From: Canna indica
Lineage: Eukaryota; Streptophyta; Magnoliopsida; Zingiberales; Cannaceae
NCBI GenBank assembly: GCA_034359265.1
Contig: CP136895.1
Span: 42,550,001 to 42,614,000, forward strand
Length of the DNA: 64,000 nucleotides
Reading direction: 5' to 3'
Part shown: one piece after another, positions 1 to 11,412 of the stretch
Layout of the letters: every line of letters begins with the position of its first letter
Numbering within the stretch: the first letter of the stretch is position 1
The notes under the pieces: model-generated
Databases searched by the model: none
What the model was told of the DNA's origin: nothing
Seen by the model: only the letters and a program-made list of their open reading frames with translations
Program-made: the position numbers and the translations under genes

Positions 1-810
1 TCTTTGCACTGGGACAGATCTTTTCTCGACAGACTTGAGTTTGGAAAATGAGGAGAGTGGATAAAGAACAGAAGGGTGACAAAAATAGATTAACTAGGCT
101 TTGAATAGTCCACGAATCTGATCTATCATCTTTTCAGCAAGTATGACTCCAAATTTAATTTTCTTTTTCTTTTTCTTTCTTTTGGTTCAGGCCAAATCAC
201 CAGGCGGCCAATGCTGAGGTATGATTCCTGCATATTTGAATACAAGCATACGGAAATATTGAAACTACAGTAGCACGTGACAAAATGACCAAACTCAGGA
301 ACTTATAATGACATAAATCAAAATTGCAAAAAATAATAAAAATCAGAATCAAATTTGGTAGTATACTCGTAATGCTATTTGTATATTATTTTAACAAAAA
401 CATAATATCATATTGAACATAATTCTTTTTTTGATCGTCTCAGTTTGAACTGCACCGACATTCACACATTGGCATATTCTCCTTCCCCTTTATGTTTATT
501 TCCGACCAATCAAAATCGAAATGAGACTCCAAAACACTTATTCAACATTTTCATATCCTCTCATCTCTCATTCTCTCCTCTCCTATTTTCTTTCTCCAAA
601 TCTAATCTTCATGGATTCCTAAGACTGCATCTAGAATCTTTTAAGAAGAAAACTAATTCCAAAAGTCCTCAAGACACTAGCGATGATGGAAAAAAGAGAC
701 GATGGGTGTTTTGTTTCTGCTTATCGAGGTTGGTGGCGGTGGTGCGCTCACAAGGAATCGACGACGGTGGAAAAGAAGAAAGGAAAGAAGAGAAAGGGGT
801 GAAATTTTTT
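1..810. other. Left flank, no gene recognised
   Basis: AT-rich sequence with a pyrimidine tract near 160-185 and a purine-rich stretch near 765-800. I see no convincing ATG-initiated gene. The one open frame of some length (445-852) starts at a TTG and runs into the LTR of element A. Before element A inserted, this flank was continuous with the gag relic beginning at 8959, because the 5-bp target TGTTG is present at 811-815 and again at 8954-8958. Confidence 0.5.
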
Positions 811-815
811 TGTTG

Positions 816-2034
816 TGAAGACGAAATATCAATACTAGAGGGGGGTGAATAGTGTATTAACTAAATTTATTAGCCAAAATTTAATTTTAATCGTTTCTCA
901 ATTCGTTTAGGCAAGATGCAATCTTGCAACTTAAATGCGGAAGCGATATAAATAATTAAGCACAAGCAATAATAAATAACAATGCTAACACGGTAATTTA
1001 TAATGGTTCGGCCTCAATGCTTACTCCACTACGTAAGCACCTCGCTTAGGATTTCCAAAGTAGGTTTACTAGATTAATTCGATTTCCCTTACACAGAGGA
1101 TTTTGACTCGAATAGTCGCACTCTCGACCTAAGGCACTTCCACACCCGGAAGTCTCCGCCTTCTTATCAAGAGCACTCTTCCACCTCAACCCTAAGGACA
1201 ACTAAACTAATCATAGTAACAACTAATTTTTACACAAGTAGCTTTACACCTTCATAACAAGGTGACCACTTCACACAACAAGACCTAACAACCTAGGTCT
1301 TACAAACACACAAATCAAATAAAAATGTGTTCAAATAAACAGTTAAAATACAATCAAAAGAGCTAAGAGATTAAACCAATGATTAGTGCTCCTTTGCAAG
1401 CCTTTGGCGCTTTCAACTCGTCATGAGGTAGAAATCGTATTAGATCCCAAGTTGAGGAAGAAAGCTAGGCGCTTGCGAGAATGTTCGCGGAAGAATAGAG
1501 CGCCGCTTAATCGATCTTTGAAGGCTCAATTCTCCCTTTAGAGTGCTCAATAAAGTCTGTAAGAATCAAGGAAGGAGATTAAATGAGTTATATGATGGTG
1601 TATTTATACCCTCACGAAGAAATGACAACTCAACGGATAGAAAACTATCCGTTATAGACGCTCGGTCAATTGGTCAGTCAACCGATCGATCGATCGCTCA
1701 TTCAACTGTTGCCCTATTCTCTCTGGTCGGTCGACCGACGGGTCGATTGCCAGACGCAACTGAGCATTCTCTCAATCCGATCGACCCATCGGTCGACCGA
1801 CGCAGGGGAAGCAGACGCGCGATCCCGCGATCCTCACTTCGGTCGACCGATGAGCATTCTACTCATTCTACGTCTCTGTCGGTCGACCTATCGGTCGACC
1901 GAAGTAGCCACTGCCAGTTTTTGGCAGTGTTCGGTCGACCGACCGGACGACCGAATTGGCTACTGCCGATTTCCTTACCCTATTCGGTCGACCGCCCAAT
2001 CGACCGAACCTAGGTTGAAATTTATTTTTCAGCC
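816..2034 (-). repeat. 3' LTR of element A, U3 part lost
   Basis: Aligns with 6569-7768 of the 5' LTR, from the LTR end at 816 to the shared sequence near 2010-2034. After that the two LTRs part. The TGTTGGC start and roughly 200-300 bp following it are missing here and are replaced at 2035-2135 by a low-complexity segment with repeats of a CACTAATTT-type word. The two LTRs differ at many positions, so the insertion is not recent. Confidence 0.75.
1660..2012. repeat. Cluster of TCGGTCGACCGA palindromes in the LTR of A
   Basis: The perfect 12-nt palindrome TCGGTCGACCGA and one-mismatch variants occur again and again (first exact copy 1727-1738, others near 1790, 1838, 1890 and 1930), with looser GATCGATCGATCG copies at the left edge. 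The same cluster is in the other LTR at about 7420-7745 and again at about 8340-8625. Long open frames crossing this region are by-products of the GC-rich repeat and are not called as genes. Confidence 0.8.
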
Positions 2035-5000
2035 AATAATTTTCTCACTAATTTCCCTCCCATTTATCTATAATTTTCTCACTAATTTTCTTATACTTTT
2101 CTCCCCCTTTATACCTATACTCTTCTCCTCCTTTTGACATCAATAAAAAAGGGCAAGAAAGGTCAATCTAGACAAAGGGATGAAAAAATATTTTTTTCAT
2201 GAAGTTGAGACTCTAAAGGATATTTTTTAAGAAACATGAAAATCTCAACCAAGGGAATAGAAAAACAAATATTTGATATGAAACTTAAATCATACATGAT
2301 ATGTTCAAAACTAAATATTTGAATTCAAAACAAAATCTTGTATGTACTCAATTATGAATGTACTCATATCTTTTTCATGATATTTTTAGATTTCACTCAA
2401 ACTTTCAAAATATCAAGATATGGTCATTTAAATTATGTATATCAAGTTTGAAGTGAAACTAATATCATTTAACTTAGCATGGTTTCATTTTGAATTAAGC
2501 ATGAAAACATGAAACTACTAAGTATCAAGTTTTTGCTATCTACTCATGTTTTCTCAAACTTAGGCATCTAGACATCAAACATGAGATAATGTAAGTCTAT
2601 GAATAAAGTTTAGGCTTAAGATGAAATTTTTAAGTTATGTTGTTGACTTAGGTCAACCTATACAACATCATATATTGATGAAAAACTTTGGTACCAATTT
2701 TTGGATGAAAATTTTGATACCAAATATTGAATGGTCATTTAAAATGCATGAATAAAGTTTGAACTCAAAAGAATTTTCAAAAACCATTTTTCATCCTATA
2801 TTGATTTTAATAAACAAATGGATATTTTTAGCTATCATCCAAGATATCAAAATCATTTCTAGGAATGATTTTACTCAAGAAATTGTGTGAATGATATTAG
2901 AAATGGAATCCAAATGATATACATGAGTTTTCATTTGAAGTTGTTGAAGAAGAATCAAAGTATCGAAAAGATTGATATTTCAAATAAGTGATACTTTTGA
3001 GTTTTCGAAATCCAACTTCAAAATTCCATTATAAATCAGATTCTTGATGAAATATTTTAAAAATTTTACTGAAGAAACTAAATTTTTCAGTGAAAGTGAA
3101 GTTTCAAGAATCATTTAAATTTTTTTTTCTATATTTCTCTAGAAATAATTAAAATTGATGCCAATTGTAGGTCGAAATGGTATTTTTGTAATTTTTAGTT
3201 ATTTTTAGAACTTGTTCAATTTTCATTCAAACTTTCATTACACCACATGTTGGTCATGTAAAGAGTATATGTCAAGTTTGAAATAAAAATTATGTCCTTA
3301 AGTCAAGATAGCAACCTAACATGGTTTCATTCAAAACTAAACTAATTTTTTTATTGAAACTTGCTAAGTTTCAATCTTATCATTTACTCATGATTTTTCA
3401 AACTTAATCCTATGGATACCTAACATGAGTAAATCCAAACATGTTCCCGAAATATGGATTGAAAATTAGACCTTTAGTCAACTTGTTGACTTGGGTCAAC
3501 TTGGTCCAAAAGAGGTTTTCATAAAACCACCTCTATGTCATTTTATCCATATCTATATGAATTTTTTATTCTAAGTGCATGAAAATATGTCATACCTATT
3601 CCTAAACATGTTTATGAAGTTTGGACTTAAAATCAAGTGTCCAAGTCAATTTGTTGAATTGAGTCAAATTTTTTCAAGCTTAAGTCCCCTAAAGTGATAT
3701 AGTTATCACATTGTTCATTTAGACATGAATTTTTAATTTTAAATACTTAGACTCATGTGATAAGTGTATCTAAACATGTTTGTTTGATGTTTACTCAAAA
3801 TGAAGTCTCTAATAAAAAATTTTAAACTAGTCCAATTTCATTCAATATTAATATCATGAAATTATCTACTCATGAAAATTCAAACATTTATCATGCAACA
3901 TCAATCATGAGTATAGAGACATCATTAAACATGAAAATTTTGCCCAACTTTTCATTTCCCTTTCCATTTTCTTTTAGATAGCATAGCCTTTCATTAACAT
4001 TCACAACTTGCAAGTAGACTTTATTAGTAGCATAATGAAATAGTATGCCTACTAGCAAGCTAACATACTAAATAGCAAAGGTTCAATACAAAGTTTCATT
4101 TAAAAGTCTTAACTTATGCTAGATAGTTGAGATTCATTTTAAATGAGTTATCATGATATCAAAATGAATCTAAGGAGATCTTAGGATGTGAAACATTTGA
4201 GGAATAAGATTCCTAAATATGTTAAACTAGTTTGGACTTACAAGAAGGTCTCTACTAATGAATATCAACCTAGAGCAAGTTTCACTTAATGAAATTTGCC
4301 TAGGTACTAAAATTCTACCTACTCATGAAAATTCAAGTGTTTAACATGCAATTCTAATCATGAGTATAGAGACATAATTTAAGCTTAAATATTTAGGTAT
4401 AACACAAAGATTTTGAATTTATCAAAGTTATACCATTTTCATGATAATTTGCCAAACTAATCTTTTTCTTCCTAGTTATTAGCCTTACTAAAATACTTAT
4501 AACTTGCAAGTAAGCTACACTAATATTTTTACAGAAAATATAGCTACTTAGCAAGCTAAGTCAACCAAAAAGCAAAGAGAAGCATCTAATATCATTATCA
4601 AATAGTTCACTTTGCTAAATGGTTTGAAATCCATTTTAGATAAAGTCAAGTTATACCAAAACGAATTTTGAGAGATCATAAAATAATAAATATGAAAACA
4701 TGATCTCCAACCCTTCCTATTGGTTGAAAACCGAAAGGCCACAATAAGCCTACGATTTAGAATCGCAAGGTCGTATGTGCCCATTACATGCTACCTAGGT
4801 CTCCGAGGAGACGGGGAAATCAAAATCAAAAAATTATTTCTAAAGATGTCTTTAACAAGAGCGGGAAAAACAACTCAAATTAAATATGTATCATAACTCC
4901 AACTTAAATAAAGCAAACCAAAGTAAGGAGATGATACTAAAATAGTTTTGATGCCAACTTTACCTAAGACATCAAGGTAGCTTGAAGTTGCAACCAAGGA

Positions 5001-5049
5001 AGGATTTATCATTCAAGTCCATGGTCAACTCCAATACACTACTTCTCAT
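2035..5049 (-). other. Non-coding internal spacer of element A
   Basis: About 3 kb of AT-rich sequence standing where pol would follow gag. No ORF of note and no pol motif on either strand. It is built of diverged repeating segments. The semi-palindrome GTTGACTTAGGTCAAC recurs (2642-2657, 3485-3500, weaker at 3653-3668), and blocks such as AACATGAGTAAATC are reused. The block near 4700-4810 (CCTATTGGTTGAAAACC and what follows) recurs in element B near 55650-55755, so the spacer is a family feature and not random flanking DNA. Confidence 0.7.
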
Positions 5050-6530
5050 TCATCCTTGTGTGGTAGCTCCCCCTACAATAGAAGATGAGATTTTTGGTAC
5101 CCAAATGACTTTGGGTCCTTGGGGGTTAGATGGCCTAGGGATCCAAAGTGTCTTAGCAACACTTGGATTTCTTTTAAATGCACAATCATGAATGGCATGA
5201 CCATATATACCACAACAAAAGCAATGTCCATTAAATTTCTTTTTATTTTTGCTATGGACATGAGCTTTATTATTTGAATGCTTGTCATGTGAAACATGAT
5301 GAGTATGAACATTCTTGGAAACATCATTCCTCTTCTTATGATCATGAGGTTTAAAAGTGGTATGTTTAACATGAGATTTAACATTAGCATGAACATTCCT
5401 TTTTGAAAAAACATTTCTATTAAAATTCTTAAATGAGGAAATATTTTTAATTTCATTCATTTTCTCGTTTAGGTTTAGAACCTCATTTTTCAAATCAATC
5501 ATGGAGTTGTGTAAAGCATGCATTTGAGATTTCAACATATAATTTTCTTTTTTGATTTTTGAGTTTTCATTTTTCAAAATCTCATTCTCAATTTTGAAAT
5601 CATTTTTCAAGTTTTCATTTTCAAGCTTTAAGTCCTTAAGCTCAAAATTTAATCTATCATGACAAGGATCCAATGAGCTAGATTTTAATTTCTCATTTTC
5701 TAATTCTAGAGCATGCACATATGAACTAAGTCTAGAATTCTCATTTCTAAGCATTTTGTTTTCCTTATCCTTTTTCAAGAGCAAGACATACATGATTTTA
5801 TACTCATCCATCAATTCATCAAAATCATGAGAACTAGATGAGTTAATACTATCATTATTATTGACATGACTAGAAGAAGTGGAGTGTACCTCATTGTTAT
5901 CATTCATGAGGCATTCTTTTGAGATGACTTCATAGTCAGGAAAGGAGGATGTTTCACTTGAGTAGGATGATGTTGAAGCATTTGATATTCTCTTTGCCTT
6001 GTTTTTCATGGTAGGGCAGTTCTTCTTCACATGCCCATTTTCGTTGCACACATGGCAAATCACCTTCCTTTTCCGACTTTTAGTGCTCCTATGACTGGAG
6101 GCACTATGGCTTCAAAAACCATATTAGTATTGAGTGAATGACAATTGTCATCACTCCCCTCATCAAACGTTTTGAGTTCTTCAATTTTTGCATAATTATA
6201 AAGCATATTTAAAGTGGCTCAAATATCGAATGCGAAAGTGCAATGCATGATCTTTTCAAAGACATTATTTTCCAAAGAACAAAAAATGCAGTTTGTAGCT
6301 TTAGCATTTAATTCAAACATATCAATTTGTTCTTGGGTCCATGCATTCATATTTTCCTTAGGTTCTATGTATTTTGACTTTACCATATTAAAAACACCTA
6401 AACCTTGAGTCTTTAGGAAAGTGTACATTCTACCCTTCTAAAGACCAAAGTTAGACTCATCGAACCTAGGCGGTGTAGACGCTACTAACTCTAGAGTCAT
6501 TCTCGTATCGAGACAAGGTGTAGAAGACAT
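5050..6530 (-). pseudogene. gag: gag of element A (SIRE-like copia nucleocapsid precursor), broken
   Basis: Reading on the minus strand from ATG at 6530, the product starts MSSTPCLDTR and has one stop where tryptophan is expected before KGRMYTFLKTQG. It keeps about 100 residues of the N-terminal gag domain (to about 6219) and then has lost part of the middle. From about 6110 a frame with a basic stretch leads into knuckle 1 (CHVCNENGHVKKNC), a Ser/Asn-rich acidic linker, a long heptad-rich coiled coil (about 5780-5460), a His/Lys-rich region, and knuckle 2 (CFCCGIYGHAIHDC). It stops at 5050 shortly after a WVPK motif. In element C the protease follows WVPK, so the stop lies where pol would begin. 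The frame 6063-5050 (337 residues) is open. In the family this protein packages element RNA in cytoplasmic particles. Confidence 0.8.
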
Positions 6531-6554
6531 GGTGAAATTTCAAGCTACGGACCC

Positions 6555-6566
6555 GCTCTGATACCA
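6555..6566 (-). promoter_or_regulatory. Primer binding site of element A
   Basis: The minus strand reads TGGTATCAGAGC, complementary to the 3' end of plant initiator methionine tRNA, two bases after the LTR end. It fixes the orientation of the element and the 5' LTR boundary at 6569. Confidence 0.92.
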
Positions 6567-6568
6567 AT

Positions 6569-8953
6569 TGAAGACGAAATGACAACACTAGAGGGAGGGT
6601 GAATAGTGTGTTAACTAAATTTATTAGCCTAACTTCGATTTTAATCGTTTCTCAATTCGTTTAGGCAAGATGCAATCTTGCAATTTAAATGCGGAAGCGA
6701 TATAAATAATTAAGCACAAGCAACAATAAATAACAATGCTAACAAGGTAATTTATAGTGGTTCGGCCCCAATGCCTACTCCACTACCTAAGCACCCCGCT
6801 TAGGATTTCCAAACTAGGTTTACTAGATTAATTTGATTTCCCTTACACAGAGGACTTTGACTTGAAGAGTCGCACTCTCGACCTAAGGCACTTCCATAAC
6901 CGGAAGTCTCCATCTTCTTACCGAGAGCACTCTTCCACCTCAACCATAAGGGACAACTAAACTAATCCTAGTAAAAACTAAATTTACACAAGTGGCTTTA
7001 CACCTTCACAACAAGGTAACCACTTCACACAACAAGACCTAACAACCTAGGTCTTACAAATGCACAAATCAAACAAAAACGTGTTCAAATAAATAGTTAA
7101 AATACAATCAAAAGAGCTAAAAGATTAAACCAAAGATTAATGCTCCTTTGCAAGCCTTTGATGCCTTCAATTCGTCAGGAGGTAGAAATCGTATTAGATC
7201 CCGAGTTGAGGAAGAAAGCTGGGTGCTTGCGAGAATATTCGCAGAAGAACAGAGCGCCGCTTAATCGATCTTTGAAGGCTCAATTCTCCCTTTTGAGTCT
7301 CAATAAAGTCTGTAAGAATCAAGGAAGGAGATTAAGTGAGTTATATGAGGGTGTATTTATACCCTCATGAAGAAACGACAACTCAACGGATATAAAACTA
7401 TCCGTTGCAAACGCTCGATCAATTGGTCGATCGATCGATCGATCAACCGCTCATTCAATCGTTGCCCTCTTCTCTCTGGTCGGTCGACCGACGGGTCGAC
7501 CGCCAGACGCAACTGAGCATTCCCTCAATTTGATCGACCCATCGGTCGACCGATGCAGGGGAAGCAAACGCGCGATCCTGCGATCCTCACTTCGGTCGAC
7601 CGATGAGAATTTTGCTCATTCTAGGCCTCTGTCGGTCGACCGAAGTAGCCACTGCCAGTTTTGGGTAGTGTTCGGTTGACCGACCGGATGACCGAATTGG
7701 CTACTGCCAATTTCCTTACCCTATTCAGTCGACCGCCCGGTCGACCAAACCTAGGTTGAAATTTATTTTTCAGCCGATTTTCTTCCGTGCTTTTTTTCTG
7801 GATTCCGGCTTTCAACGACCATCAACTTGGAGAGCGTTCATGTGATCTTTGAGCTCGTCCAAGACGACTTTGGTGCACACGTCGATCTTCGAGAAATTCC
7901 ACGACTAACCTAAGCGCGATGATCAATGTCCTTCCAATTTTCTAATTTCTTCTGATTTATCCGATCGAGGACATCGAACGCTAATCAATATGCAACCTGA
8001 AAGATTTCTTGACGAAATATTAGTTGCATGTTTGTTATCATCAAAATTGAGATTAAACCAAAGATTAATGCTCCTTTGCAAACCTTTGGCACCTTCAACT
8101 CGTCAGGAGGTAGAACTCGTATTAGATCCCGAGTTGAGAAAGAAAGCTAGGCGCTTGTGAGAATGTTCACGAAAGAACAGAGCGCCACTTAATCGATCTT
8201 TAAAGGCTCAATTCTCCCTTTTGAGTGCTTAATAAAGTTTGTAAGAATCAAGGAAGGAGATTAAATGAGTTATATGAGGGTGTATTTATACCCTCACGAA
8301 GAAACGGTAGCTCAACGGATAGAAAACTATCCATTGCAAACGCTCGGTCGATTGGTCGATCAATCGACCGATTGACCGCTGCCCCCTTCTCTCTGGTCGA
8401 TCGACCGACGGGTCAACCACCAGACGTAATTGAGCGTTCCCTCAATCCGATCGACCCATCGGTCGGCTGACGCAGGGGAAACAGATGCGCGATCCCGTGA
8501 TCCTCACTTCGGTCGACCGATTGGTCGACCGATGAGCATTCTGCTCATTCTAGGCCTCTATCGGTCGACCGAATTGGCTACTGCCAATTTCCTTACCCTA
8601 TTCGGTTGATCGCCCAGTCGACCAAACCTAGGCTGAAATTTATTTTTTCAGCCGATTTTCTTCCGCGCTTTGTTTTCGGGTTCCGGCTTTCAACGACCAT
8701 CAACTTGGAGAACTTTCATGTGATCTTTGAGCTCATCCAAGATGACTTTGGTGCACACGTCGATCTTCGAGAAATTCCACGACGAACCCGAGTGCGACGA
8801 TTAATGTCCTTCCGATTTTCCGATTTATCCGATCGAGGACATCGAACGCTAATCGATATGGAACCTAAAAGATTTCTTGACAAAATATTAGTTCCATGTT
8901 TGTTATCATCAAAACCGAAATATTAGACCAAGGTTGAAAACCTAAAGCCAACA
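6569..8953 (-). repeat. 5' LTR of element A with internal tandem duplication
   Basis: Begins (minus strand) TGTTGGCTTT at 8953 and ends CTTCA at 6569; 2385 bp. About 900 bp is present twice in tandem: about 7125-8045 and 8052-8953, each starting at ATTAAACCAAAGATTAATGC and running through the TCGGTCGACCGA cluster to TTGTTATCATCAAAA. The second copy reaches the true LTR start, while the first ends just short of it. This suggests unequal exchange or template jumping at a short match. Confidence 0.8.
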
Positions 8954-8958
8954 TGTTG

Positions 8959-9285
8959 CTTCACAACCATCTCTCATCTCTTCTATCCTTGTATGATGAC
9001 TCCCACCGTGATAGCAAGAAATCTTTGTTATCCAAATGACTTTAGGTCCTTCGAGGTTAGTAGCTCTAGGAATTCAAATTATTCAAAATATTCCTAGGAT
9101 TTATAAAGAAAGTACAATAGTGTATTTTATGTTAATAAACACCACAACATAAATAATTGCCATTAAAAGGTTTGGTTTTAGAAGTAGATTTTTAAAATGT
9201 TTATTTCTTTCTAAAATCATTTTTCTTAAACCTATGATGAGAAGTATCATTTTGCAAAACATTCACCTTTGTAGTTTTTCTTACT
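8959..9285 (-). pseudogene. gag relic of a related copia element
   Basis: On the minus strand this aligns with the C-terminal part of gag of element A. A degraded knuckle reads FNGNYLCCGVY, followed by NPRN and a GPKVIW motif (matching GPKVIWVPK in A), then GGSHHTR. It is cut on the right at 9286 by the Tat LTR and was cut on the left by the insertion of A. It shows that members of this family insert into one another. Confidence 0.65.
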
Positions 9286-9690
9286 TGAGGATTAGGGTAG
9301 TCCGGTCCGGCTCGGCGTCTCTCCTGGTCAGATGCAACTCTGGCAGGAGGGCGGGAAGGGGGCTGCAAAAGATACTTTGACGCTCAAGTTAGAGGGACTC
9401 CAAGGTGGAGGTAATAGAAAATGAAACTTAGGATACCTGAGGCGTGCCTTGTGTGTATTTATTGTAAGTGGAGGTGATGACGCCTTGTAATGGCGTATCC
9501 CTTGTAATAAGGAAGGACGTGGATGTCCTTGTATGGCATGGTGGAGCCCCCGGGCGGAGCCGTCGGGTCTGGCTCGAGTTAGGTTTTGGAATATGACCGG
9601 GTGAAGCCACTAGGCAGAGCCGTTTAGTTTGGCTCTAGTTGGGTTGTGCGGTGCTGCTAGGTCTAATCCGCTCAGGTCCAATAGCTCTAG
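9286..9690 (-). repeat. LTR (downstream portion) of the minus-strand Tat element
   Basis: Homologous base by base, with divergence, to 61600-61989 on the plus strand. On the minus strand a TATA-like AATAAATA is read near 9455-9463, followed by the segment ending CCTAATCCTCA at 9286. The 5 bases outside are TTACT. I could not place the LTR start with confidence; it lies somewhere above 9700. Confidence 0.6.
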
Positions 9691-10780
9691 TCTAGTCCAC
9701 AGCCCCCGAGCCCGATCAGAGACTGGAGGACTACGTGCCAAGCCCTAAGTAAAGTCAGCCTTCGACCTCGGCTGGTCACATGTAGGGTTCACGGCTTCTT
9801 ATGCGACTCTTCGCTATCCGAGCCGGATGTGATATTTGTGTGAGAGGGGAAGGCGCTTTTTCAGATGTTTTTCATCTATACGATAGATATAGTTTGATAG
9901 TAAAGTAATTATAAGTAAAAATCTAATAGGCGGTTTTCGAGGCGTCTGAGCGCCAACTGTGATGGGACGTGATTTCGTCAGTGAAAGAAATGCCCATTAG
10001 AGAGGCGGTTTTCATTTTGGGTCTATAAATAGCCCCCTGTGTATTGTGTGTATTGTCAAGCATGGAGTGGGAGGTTTCGAAAATCACCATCCCTCCGAGG
10101 GTTACTTTTGTTTTGTTGGTGAATTAATTCGTCGCTTGCCGTGGGTTTGTAATATCGGGGTTAAATATGAAGGTAGGAGATGGGGATTTGACTGTGGATT
10201 TGTACCATTGGGCTTACGACGAAGCCATCTAGGTGGTTCAGGCGTCGAGGGAGGCGTCGTGCTCTTTGGCTAGTTAGGACCTTGTCTATGGTCCTAGTTT
10301 TGCCAAGTCGGGGCTTTCACTCCTCTCCTCCTTTCCCTTCAACTCCCAACTTTACGAGAGGTTCCCGTCAATAGGACGGTATGTGGGGTTAAATCTTGGT
10401 AACAAGACTGCTGCTTGGAATGTTTGCAAGGATAGAGAGAGGAGTACCTTTTCTTTATTGTGCTCCCTAGGAGCTATACCTTTAGAGCTTACTTTCTTTT
10501 GTAAGTTGCCCTCCATGGGTTTGTAAGTGTAAATATCCCTTTACGGGACTTTATGAATAAAGAGGATGTCTCCTGTGTTTATCCTTGTTGTGTTCTCGCC
10601 AAGTTTGATCGGCTCCTCGATTTATTGAGGCTCTTTTAACCGCATGTCTGGATTAGAATAATATTTAAGTTTGGGATTACTTGTTTGCTAACTATGAGTA
10701 AGGCTTTGAGACTGTTGAGTCAGGTTTGGCAAAGGTACCGAGCTTTGATCATTTGGGGCTCTGAGGCCAGGAATACTGGC
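9691..10780. other. Tat 3' region, structure unresolved
   Basis: No gene recognised. The plus strand has TATAAATAG at 10025-10033 and an AATAAAG near 10557, spaced like an LTR U3-R-U5 on the plus strand, but no matching second copy or terminal repeat was found. The open frame 10046-10273 has no recognisable domain. The segment probably belongs to the 3' non-coding part and LTR of the Tat element, perhaps with an older insertion inside. Confidence 0.35.
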
Positions 10781-10784
10781 ACCA

Positions 10785-11412
10785 TTGCCAATGACCAAAC
10801 TCGATGAAAACTGAGCTCACGAGAAGCGTGACGGAGGACCGCGCATGAGAGGTCGAGTAAGGGTGCTGAGGCCAGAAGTAGTGGTTCTAGGGGTCGAGAA
10901 ATGCACTCGGGGGTTCAAGCTAAGCTCGCCGAGGAGTGTAAGGTGGGACCCCGCACGAGGAGTCGAGTAAGGGCACTAAGGCCGGAAGTAGCGGCTCTAC
11001 AGGCCGAGGACCAAACTCATTGAAAACTGAGCTCGCAAGAAGTGCGCTTGGGGTCGCGTTGCTCATTTAGAGTGTGTAGGGCTAAGCCAAAGGTTGTATT
11101 TATGGCTGAGGACCAAATTCGGTGAAAATTGAGCTCCCAAGAAGCACACTTGGGGTCGTGTTGCTCATTTAGAGCACGTCGGGTTTAGTCGGAGGCCGCA
11201 TTTAGGGCCGAGGACCAGACTCGGTGAAAACCGAGCTTGCAAGAAGCACACTTGGGGCTGTGTTGTTCATTTAGAGCATGTTGAGCTCAGCTGGAGGCCG
11301 CATTTAGGGCTGAGGACCAGACTCAGTGAAGAATGAGCTCACGAGAAGCGCGATTGGGGTCGTTGGGGAAATGGGAGCCTGTAGTAGGCATTGAGGCCAA
11401 CGAGTTTAGGCT
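10785..11412. repeat. Tandem repeat array with a 102-bp period
   Basis: GAGGACC starts units at 11006, 11108, 11210 and 11312, an exact spacing of 102 bp. Each unit reads on through CTCGGTGAAAAC, GAGCTC, GCACACTTGGGGTCG and TTGCTCATTTAGAGC. A more diverged type of unit with GTCGAGTAAGGG precedes it at about 10785-11005. The array lies between the integrase gene and the LTR of the minus-strand Tat element, a position where Tat/Ogre elements often carry tandem repeats. Confidence 0.8.

Larger units (their letters stand above)
816..8953 (-). mobile_element. Element A: complete gag-only copia-derived LTR element
   Basis: The ends and insertion site are seen directly: minus-strand LTRs start TGTTGGC and end CTTCA, and TGTTG is duplicated at 811-815 and 8954-8958. 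In element order it holds a 5' LTR (6569-8953), a primer binding site matching initiator methionine tRNA (6555-6566), a gag gene (6530-5050), a spacer of about 3 kb without coding capacity (5049-2035), and a 3' LTR (2034-816). No protease, integrase, RT or RNase H motif is present. Gag resembles that of the SIRE-like copia element C in this window, with two CCHC knuckles flanking a coiled coil. Such gag-only elements are known in plants as TR-GAG or large non-autonomous derivatives and would need pol in trans. That A still moved after losing pol is inferred from its intact target duplication. Confidence 0.85.

Noticed and set aside
445..852. Open frame of 135 codons at the left edge
   Set aside because: It begins at TTG, has low-complexity composition and ends inside the LTR of element A. 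No domain is recognisable.
1543..2137. Two overlapping open frames rich in Arg, Asp and Ser
   Set aside because: They are translations of the TCGGTCGACCGA repeat cluster in the LTR; similar frames appear in each copy and in several phases.
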